DNA from: Dugong dugon | Lineage: Eukaryota; Chordata; Mammalia; Sirenia; Dugongidae | Direction: 5' to 3' | Assembly: GCA_030035585.1 (NCBI GenBank) | Contig: CM057462.1 | Location: 145,912,734 to 145,976,733 of the forward strand | DNA length: 64,000 bases | Shown: positions 57,573 to 64,000 of the stretch, in pieces | Layout: each line of letters begins with the position of its first letter | Numbering within the stretch: position 1 is the first letter of the stretch | Translations under genes and position numbers: made by a program | The notes under the pieces: generated by a model | Told to the model about the DNA's origin: nothing | Seen by the model: only the letters and a program-made list of their open reading frames with translations | The model's database searches: none

Positions 57573-58754
57573 AATATTTGAGTTATAAAACATAATATCA
57601 AATAAACTCAGTGTTGTAAACCTATCTTGCAGTTTGTGATTAGCTGAATAAAGCATAATATCCATCTGCCAATTTATTACAGGTTTCATTATCCTATTGA
57701 GATAGACATGTTTTTTAAAAAAAAAAAACAACACAGCTTATTGAATGATCAGTCATGCATCTTCCACTCTGTTCACAGGACTGTATTGCCTGGTAAAAAC
57801 CAACATGAGGCCAGTAGAAAAACTGTTTTTTGTTTTTTGTTTTTTTTTTCCCAGTTTGAAGCTATATTATAACGCTCAATCTCTACCCAAAAATATACAA
57901 CTAGTTAAAGTCCTTTTCTCTTATTCACAATGTGTTCAAAATATTCCCACTCACTATGTTTAAAAGGTTTTCATTTTATCATTGTTTTACATTCTATGTT
58001 TCAACCACCCAGGCTCTGACCTGTCACTTGATAGAAGCCAGCTGGCTTTTCCCTTCTTCTCTATGTTAATTTAGGCATTTCCCTTCCCATTAAGTGAGAA
58101 GAAAAGAGAGAGGAAGTGAAATTTAAATGAGAAGGTTTTGTTGCTTCATTATAATGCCAATAAAAAAATCTGGTATGGATTGAGGTTGAGAAATATTACT
58201 AAATGCAGTTTTTCGGTTATCTATGGATTTCAATTATCCGGGGATCCCTCTCCTTTATCAGCATAAATAAGTGTGAGTTTATGTAACTTATTTGGATACA
58301 ATCTAAATCTCACCATGCTCAACTTCATTATCTGGAACTGGACTTTCATTTTCAAAGACTGAAGGGAATTTAGGAAATTATATTATTGTTACTCTTCCTT
58401 TCTTTGAAAAAGCTGACACAAAGTGTTCCATGCATCAAAGAAACAATAAACCAGAAAGACTGTCAGTTAGCATCTTCTTAGTACTTTATTGATTATAAGA
58501 TTTCTATTCTGTCACATCTCTGAAACGTGATACTTGGAAAATAAGAGACATAAAAATATATAGACATACAAGTTTTATTTGTATATTACACACATATGCA
58601 GGTATATGCTATAATACCAATGTCTTGAAAGAGATTTCTAAATTCTAAACTTAAATTATTAAATATGAAAACATTCAACAAAAGTTTACTGTCTTCCTGA
58701 ATGGATGTTTAACATTAACAAATGGTTATCAGAGGGTTTTACTTAACACTATAG
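57573..58754. other. No recognised feature
   Basis: AT-rich unique-looking sequence with T-runs at 57840-57851; no gene seen. Confidence 0.4.
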
Positions 58755-58990
58755 TTGGAAACACGGACCACGGCTTTTGATCATAACCTTTGGCATACTG
58801 CTTCATCTCTTTAAGCCTTAGTTTCCATCTGGATAAAATGTATATAATAATGGGTTGTGGTGACGATTAAATTACCTATCGATATATAATTATTATATAT
58901 TATTAAATTATATACGCCCACACATATATATGGTTTAGCACAGTGTCCGGCTTATAGTTGCCTAAAGAATAGTTATACTACTGCTGTTAT
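58755..58990 (+). mobile_element. MIR SINE with TA-rich insert
   Basis: Plus-strand MIR: CTGCTTCATCTCTTTAAGCC, TTAGTTTCCATCTGGATAAAATG, ATAATGGGTTGTGGTGACGATTAAATTAC, then after a TA-rich stretch (58877-58925) GCACAGTGTCCGGCTTATAG. The TA-rich stretch interrupts the normal MIR 3' part. It is an old, pan-mammalian repeat. Confidence 0.78.
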
Positions 58991-59101
58991 TATCATGTTG
59001 ACTCCTCTCTATCTCTCATGCCCATATCCAATCAGCTGAAAAATCATGGAAGCCAATTTCTGTAGTGTCTGGCAAATGGTCTGGTCTTCCTTTTTACCTT
59101 A
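58991..59101. other. Unique flank with target-like motif
   Basis: Unique-looking sequence ending TTTTTACCTTA (59091-59101), which resembles the repeated target motif ATTCTTACTTA found between the SINEs that follow. Confidence 0.4.
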
Positions 59102-59172
59102 CACTATATAGGATTGCTATGAGTCAGAACTGACTCCGTGGCAACGGCTTTTTTTTTTTTTTTTTTTTTTTC
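59102..59172 (+). mobile_element. AfroSINE 3' end, 5'-truncated
   Basis: CACTATATAGGATTGCTATGAGTCAGAACTGACTCCGTGGCAACGG plus a 22-base poly-T. It is the 3' end of a plus-strand AfroSINE. Confidence 0.92.
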
Positions 59173-59183
59173 ATTCTTACTTA

Positions 59184-59347
59184 GGAGCCCTGGTGGCACA
59201 GTGGTTAAGATCTTGGTGGCTAACCAAAAGATCAGCAGTTCAAATCCACCATCTGCTCTTTGGAAACCCTATGGGGGCACTTCTACTCTATCCTGTAGGG
59301 ATGCTAAGAGTCGGAATCAACTCTACTGCAACGGGTTTTTTTTTTGG
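59184..59347 (+). mobile_element. AfroSINE (short form, full)
   Basis: A full plus-strand copy with Pol III promoter elements: A-box TGGCACAGTGG (59194-59204) and B-box AGTTCAAATCC (59237-59247), body GGAAACCCTATGGGGGCACTTC, and tail GAGTCGGAATCAACTCTACTGC with T-rich end. ATTCTTACTTA precedes it (59173-59183) and ATTCTTACCTAAA follows it (59350-59362). Confidence 0.95.
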
Positions 59348-59362
59348 TTATTCTTACCTAAA

Positions 59363-59570
59363 GGAGCCCTGGTGGTGCAATGATTAAGTGCTTGGTTGCT
59401 AACTGAAAGGTTGGCTGGTGAAACCCACCAGCTGCTCTGTGGGAGAAAAGACCTGGTGATCTGCATCCCCCCAAAAAGATTTCAGTTTAGGAAACCCTAT
59501 GAGGCAATTCTACTTTGTCCTATAGGGTCACCGTGAGGAATCAAGTCGAAGACGCACAATAACAACAACA
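59363..59570 (+). mobile_element. AfroSINE (long form)
   Basis: Plus-strand long-form copy: GGAGCCCTGGTGGTGCAATG, B-box area GGCTGGTGAAACCCACC, insert GACCTGGTGATCTGCATCC, GGCAATTCTACTTTGTCC, tail GAGGAATCAAGTCG, ending AATAACAACAAC. It is followed by ATTCTTAACTAA (59570-59581), again the target motif. Confidence 0.93.
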
Positions 59571-59739
59571 TTCTTAACTAAGGCCACAATTCCACTTGTT
59601 GGTTTATTGTAATAGGTAACTGTTCTCACTCTTTCTATTTTTAACTTTTTAGTCTACTCACAGCTCCTGAAGAGATTTCTTTTAAGAATAGAGCCGATCA
59701 TGTGTTGCCTTATGGTGGGAAAGCTTTAATACCTCACCA
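59571..59739. other. No recognised feature
   Basis: Unique-looking sequence; no gene seen. Confidence 0.4.
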
Positions 59740-60640
59740 AATGTCATTAAAATCAGAACTTCACCTTGGCATTCAAAATCACAATGTAGTCTAATCCACT
59801 TTTCCAGCATCTTCACCCTCTGTACCTCCTCCTATATCCCTCCCTTCACCCATCACCAGCAAACACATCTTCACAATACTACCAGACTGATGACTTGATG
59901 ACACCATCTGAATTTTCCCACTTCACAATCTTGGCTTCAATTATTCCTATTGTCCTTAAATCTCTCCCCGGATGTATGATGAAGCCCGAAGCGACCTATA
60001 AGGAGAATTCTGCTTTTGAATTCTAGTGCCTTATAAGGTTTCCCCAGGCCCTGACGGACATCCCCTTTCCAGAACTCCTAGATTGTTCGCTTTCATGTGC
60101 CTCTCACTTGCTCGTGCGCTGTCTCAAGGCTGGCTTTTGTACATCTGAAGATTCCTTGAATTGACACTTTATTATTACTGTATACTTGATTTTCTAATAT
60201 AATTCTGATGCTAAACAAGGGCTTTTAGGTTTCTTAATAAGAATCTAGAAAGATTCCCATACCAGAATGACTCACCAGCTCCAGAACAGCAGCCTAAACA
60301 AAGCATACAAGTTCCCAATTAAACGAGAGAATTAAAAGTCTGTTCTTCTCTTCTTCCTCCACTCCAACCTATGTGTTTCTCAAGTTTCTACTATATAATT
60401 TATCTTCTCCAACAAGTGTTCCACAATCCATTTAGAGTATGCTTTTCCTCCCCAAAATCCAACTGAGCTTTGCATCTTTCCTTTTTCACAGATCACATAC
60501 TCCTTTTTCAGAATTTTTTTATTTGTGCCTTTTTTTCTCATTATATCATGTGTTCTTAGGTCACATATTCATTTTAATTCCCATAGCACATACATCAGAC
60601 TACATCTCATAGCTTATATTCAGTAAGTGCATGATTAATT
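59740..60640 (+). mobile_element. Old L2 LINE, probable
   Basis: CTTGGCATTCAAAATCACAATG, CCAGCATCTTCACCCTCTGTACC and CTTCTCCAACAAGTGTTCCACAATCC follow the order of the L2 ORF2 C-terminus and 3' part, and CTTATATTCAGTAAGTGCATGATT resembles the L2 tail. It is very diverged; this rests on a sense of order and not on exact matches. Confidence 0.42.
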
Positions 60641-61417
60641 GAATAGGTGTAATGAGAATATCACCTAATATTGATAAATTGTTTTGCCTGTTTGAAAACA
60701 AAACTGCAGCCACAGATACATAGATACACCGCAGAGCAGGTAACAGTAGCAATGCCCAATTATAGTTAAACAATTGAGATTAACAGAATCATACTTCTGA
60801 ACAAGAAATATAGTCCTAACTGCATTCCCTGATCTTTTTCTCTATAATCCATGAGACCAGCTTTCAGTCGCAGATATATATCATAAATCTATGATTTAAA
60901 TTTTTGTGGTTATTATACGACAGAGAAAATATACAATGGAAACCATGACGTTGTCTTACATATACATCCTTCTTCCCTCAAATAAAGATAAACCTATTGC
61001 TTATTAAGAAACAAATGGTTAAAATAAAGGAACGTATGTTCAAACTGCAGAACTCTCTGCAACGTTTTAGAAGGAAAGAATCTAGCCATATATGTTAACA
61101 CAAAAGTGCCTCTAAGACATATGGTTGACTAAAAATTGTTTCAAAATGACAAAAGCAGTATTACATCATGTACACATTAAAACTACACAATACATGATGC
61201 TATATATTCTTTAGGAGTGCGTGTCTACATATACGAAAGCGCAGGGACAGGTCTGAAAAATTATGTGCCAAACTGAGAAGTTGTTCCTACGAAGAATAGA
61301 GGAGAGAGAGAGTGGGATTGAGAATGGTAGTCATTGAACTGAATAATCTGCTTTATTTTTCTTTAACATCTTTTAATTTTTTTACAACAGAAATTCTTTC
61401 TGACTTTAAGCCAGATT
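60641..61417. other. No recognised feature
   Basis: AT-rich unique-looking sequence with a GAGAGAGAGAGTGGG patch at 61304; no gene or named repeat seen. Confidence 0.4.
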
Positions 61418-64000
61418 ATTGTTGTTGTTAGGTGCCATCGAGAGTTGGTTACAATGTAGTTACCTTATGTTACAACAGAATGAAAAACTGCCTAGTCCTG
61501 CACCATGCTCACAATCATTGCTATGCTTCAGCTCGTTGTTGAAACCACTGTGTCAATCCATCTCATCAAAGGTCTTCCTCTTTTTCACTGATCCTGTACT
61601 TCATCAACCATTATGTCCTCCTCCAGGGACTGGTCCCTCCTGATAATATATCCATAGTACGTGAGAAGAAGTCTCACCATCCTCTCTTCTAAGGAGCATT
61701 CTGGCTATACTTCTTCCAAGACAGATTTGTTCATTCTTCTGGTGGTCCATGATATATTCAATATTCTTCACCAACATCATAATTTAAAGGCATCAATTTT
61801 TCTTTGGTCTTCCTCATTCACTGTCCAGTTTTTGTATGCATATGAGGTGATTGAAAATACCATGGCTTGGGTCAGGCACATGTTAGTCCTCAAAGTGATA
61901 TCTTTGCTTTTTAACACTTAAAATAATTTCTCTGCAGCAGATTTGCCCATTGCAATATGTCATTTGATTTATTGAATTCTACTTCCATGGGCAGTGAATC
62001 CATGTAAAACGAAAAGCTTAACAACTTCAATATTTTCTCCATTTATCATGATGTTGCTTATTGACCCAGCTGTGAGGATTTTTGTTATCTTTATGTCAAA
62101 GTGTAATCCATACTGAAGGCTGTGGTCTTTGATCTTCATCAGTAAGTGTTTCAAGTCCTCTTCACTTCAGCAAGCAAGGTTGTGTCATCTGCATAACTCA
62201 GGTTTTTTAATATGTCTTCCTCCAATCCTGATGCCCCTTTCTTCTTCATATAGTCCAGCTTCTCAGATTATTTGCTCAGCATACAGATTGAATAAATATG
62301 GTAAAATGATACAACCCTGACTTACACCTTTCCTGATTTTAAACCTCACAGTATCCCCTTGTTCTGTTCGAATGACTGCCCCTTGGTCTATGGACAGGTT
62401 TCTCATGAGCACAATTAAATGTTCTGAAATTCCCATTCTTCACAATGTTATCCATAACTTGTTATGGTCCCTACAGTTAAATGTCTTTGCATAGTCAATA
62501 AACTACAGGTAAACATCTTTCTGGTATTCTGTTTTCAGCCAAGATCCATCTGACATCAGCAATGATATCCTTCATTCCATGTCCTCTTCTAAATCTGACT
62601 TGAGTTTCTGGCAGCTTCCTGTCGATGTACTGCTGCAAACGTTTTTGAATTATCTTTAGCATGATTTTACATGCATATGATATTAATGATATTGTGTGAT
62701 AATTTCCACATTCCATTGGATCACCTTTCTTTTCAATGGGCAAGAATATGAATCTCTTCCAACTGGTTGGCCAGGTATCTGTCTTCTAAATTTCTTGGTA
62801 TAAAGGAGTAAGAGCTTCCAGCATTGCATCCATTTGTTGAAACTTCTCAATTGGTATTTCGTCAACTCCTGGAGCCTTGTTTTTTGCCAATGCCTTCAGT
62901 ACAGCTTGGACTTCTTCCTTCATTACCATAAATTCTTGATCATATGCTACATCCTGAAATGGTTGAACATTGACCAATTCTTTTTGGTACAATGACTCTA
63001 TGTATTTCTTCCATCTTCTTTTGAAGCTAACTGCATCATTTAATTTGTTGCCGATAGAATCCTTTAATATTGCAACTCTAGTCTTGAATTTTTTCCTCAG
63101 TTCTTTCAGCATGAGAAATGCTGAATGTGTTCTTCACTTTTGGTTTTCTAACTCCATGTAGTTGCACATTTTATTATAATACTTTGTCTTCTTGAGCTGC
63201 CCTTTGAAATCTGCTGTTCAACTCTTTTACTTCATCATTTCTTGCTTTCACTTTAGCTAGTCTATGTTCAAGAGAAAGTTTCAGAGTCTCTTCTGACATT
63301 CATTTTTGTCTTTTTTTTCTCCTTCCAATGTTTTTAATGACCTTTTGTTTTCCTCATGAGTGATGTCCTTGATGTCATACCACGACTCGTCTAGTCTTCG
63401 ATCATTAGAGTTCAATGAGTCAAATCTATTCTTGTGATGGTCTCTAAATTCAGGTGGGATATACTCAAGGTCGTACTTTGGCTATCATGAACTTATTTTA
63501 ATTTTCTTCAGCTTCAACTTGAACTTGTATATGACCAATTGATAGTCTATTCTGCAGTCGGCCCCTGGCCTTGTTCTGACTGATGAAATTGAGCTTCACC
63601 ACCGTTTCCACAGATGTAGTTGATTTGATTGCTGGGTATTCAATCCGGTGAGGTCCAAATATATAGTCACCTTTTATGTTGTTGAAAAAAGATATTTGCA
63701 AAATTCTCTCATGCCGTCTCTGACATTGTTTCTATCACCAAGGCCATATTTTCCAACTACCAATCCTTCTCTTTCCAACTTTTGCATTCCAATCACCAGT
63801 AATTATCAATGTATCTTCATTGCATCTTTGATCAATTTCAGACTGCAGAAGGTGGTAAAAGTCTTCAATTTCTTCATCTTTGGCATAAGAGGTTGGTGTG
63901 TAAATTTGAATAATAGTCGTATTAACTGGTCTTCTTTGCAAGTGTATGGATATTATCCTATCACTGACAGCTTTGTGCTTCAGGATAGATCTTGAAATGT
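61418..64000 (-). mobile_element. RTE LINE, 5' part outside window
   Basis: Antisense RTE from its 3' tail (TTGTTGTTGTTAGGTGCCATC at 61418) to the window end, where the endonuclease is still running. The C-terminal domain is at 61418-61970 and RT at 61969-63112. Motif C is intact (rc of 62184-62195 gives YADD). The linker is near 62786-63112 (LRKKFKTRVAILKDSIGNKL, RRWKKYIESLYQKELVN). Endonuclease frames are at 63498-63701 (KGDYIFGPHRIEYPAIKSTT) and 63735-63941 (TTIIQIYTPTSYAKDEEIED, LIITGDWNAKVGKR). Frames are broken in several places. It is the only RTE copy here with both an intact YADD and a good GDWNAKVG motif. Confidence 0.93.
63498..63941 (-). pseudogene. RTE endonuclease domain, broken
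   Basis: Two minus-strand frames of the RTE apurinic-type endonuclease. The frame at 63735-63941 has QIYTPT (the conserved IQxYAPT area) and DTLIITGDWNAKVGKR, where D and N of GDWN are catalytic. The frame at 63498-63701 (KGDYIFGPHRIEYPAIKSTT) follows further along, in another frame. The N-terminal part with the first N and E lies beyond 64000. Confidence 0.85.

Noticed and set aside
59184..59260. Functional tRNA gene
   Set aside because: The A- and B-box belong to the AfroSINE head; the sequence cannot fold into a complete tRNA and is followed by SINE body.
1..64000. Prokaryotic defence system, phage or operon
   Set aside because: There are no ribosome-binding sites, gene clusters or bacterial genes; everything fits mammalian interspersed repeats.
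1..64000. Inverted RTEs at both window edges as a deliberate unit
   Set aside because: The window edges are arbitrary; RTEs are common here in both orientations and the 59 kb between them is ordinary repeat-rich DNA.

Overview
This window is mammalian, intergenic and almost wholly built from transposable elements; I find no host protein-coding exon, no functional RNA gene and no prokaryotic feature. The tRNA-derived SINE that recurs here (head GGAGCCCTGGTGGCGCAGTGG, body ending in a CGATTCCGACTC-like tail shared with the local RTE LINE) is the AfroSINE of Afrotheria. Together with RTE/BovB-like LINEs and an L1 lineage ending in TAAAGTACAATAAAA, it points to an afrotherian, most likely an elephant. 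Species assignment is inference.

Layout: 1-2345 RTE (+, cut by the window edge); 2641-2699 (TG)n; 2700-8490 old low-copy sequence with three minus-strand AfroSINEs; 8491-8925 L1 3' end; 9745-10060 RTE fragment (-); 10061-18360 an old HAL1/L1M-type ORF1 region split by a composite L1 (10801-17405), which itself carries an AfroSINE, two RTEs and a MaLR-like LTR. From 18370 to 49830 one ancient, roughly 6.9 kb L1M (+) is spread over 31.5 kb by seven insertions: a long L1 (19866-28946), an RTE (29494-33702, which carries its own L1 3' fragment), a second RTE (34246-36118), an LTR (36582-37245), a full-length antisense L1 (37757-45803, which carries another LTR), an LTR (48214-48735) and an AfroSINE (49383-49564). 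Then come 49831-51744 AT-rich sequence with a solo LTR with perfect 5-bp target repeats; 51741-51936 AfroSINE; 52235-54240 antisense L1M; 54950-55545 LTR-like; 55845-56014 AfroSINE; 56270-56690 L1M 3' end; 56700-60640 old MIR/L2 remnants and an AfroSINE cluster stacked at one target site; 61418-64000 RTE (-), cut by the window edge.

All long reading frames are LINE ORF1, endonuclease or reverse transcriptase pieces. The best preserved is an L1 endonuclease domain (23239-24087) with every catalytic position intact. The LINEs explain the rest functionally: RTE enzymes are expected to mobilise the AfroSINEs through the shared tail, and L1 or RTE target-site duplications give a relative order of events. 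The most notable observations are the exploded L1M, tandem units in an L1 5' UTR, duplicated modules in the L1 3' UTR with a possible 3' transduction, and serial SINE insertion into one target site.
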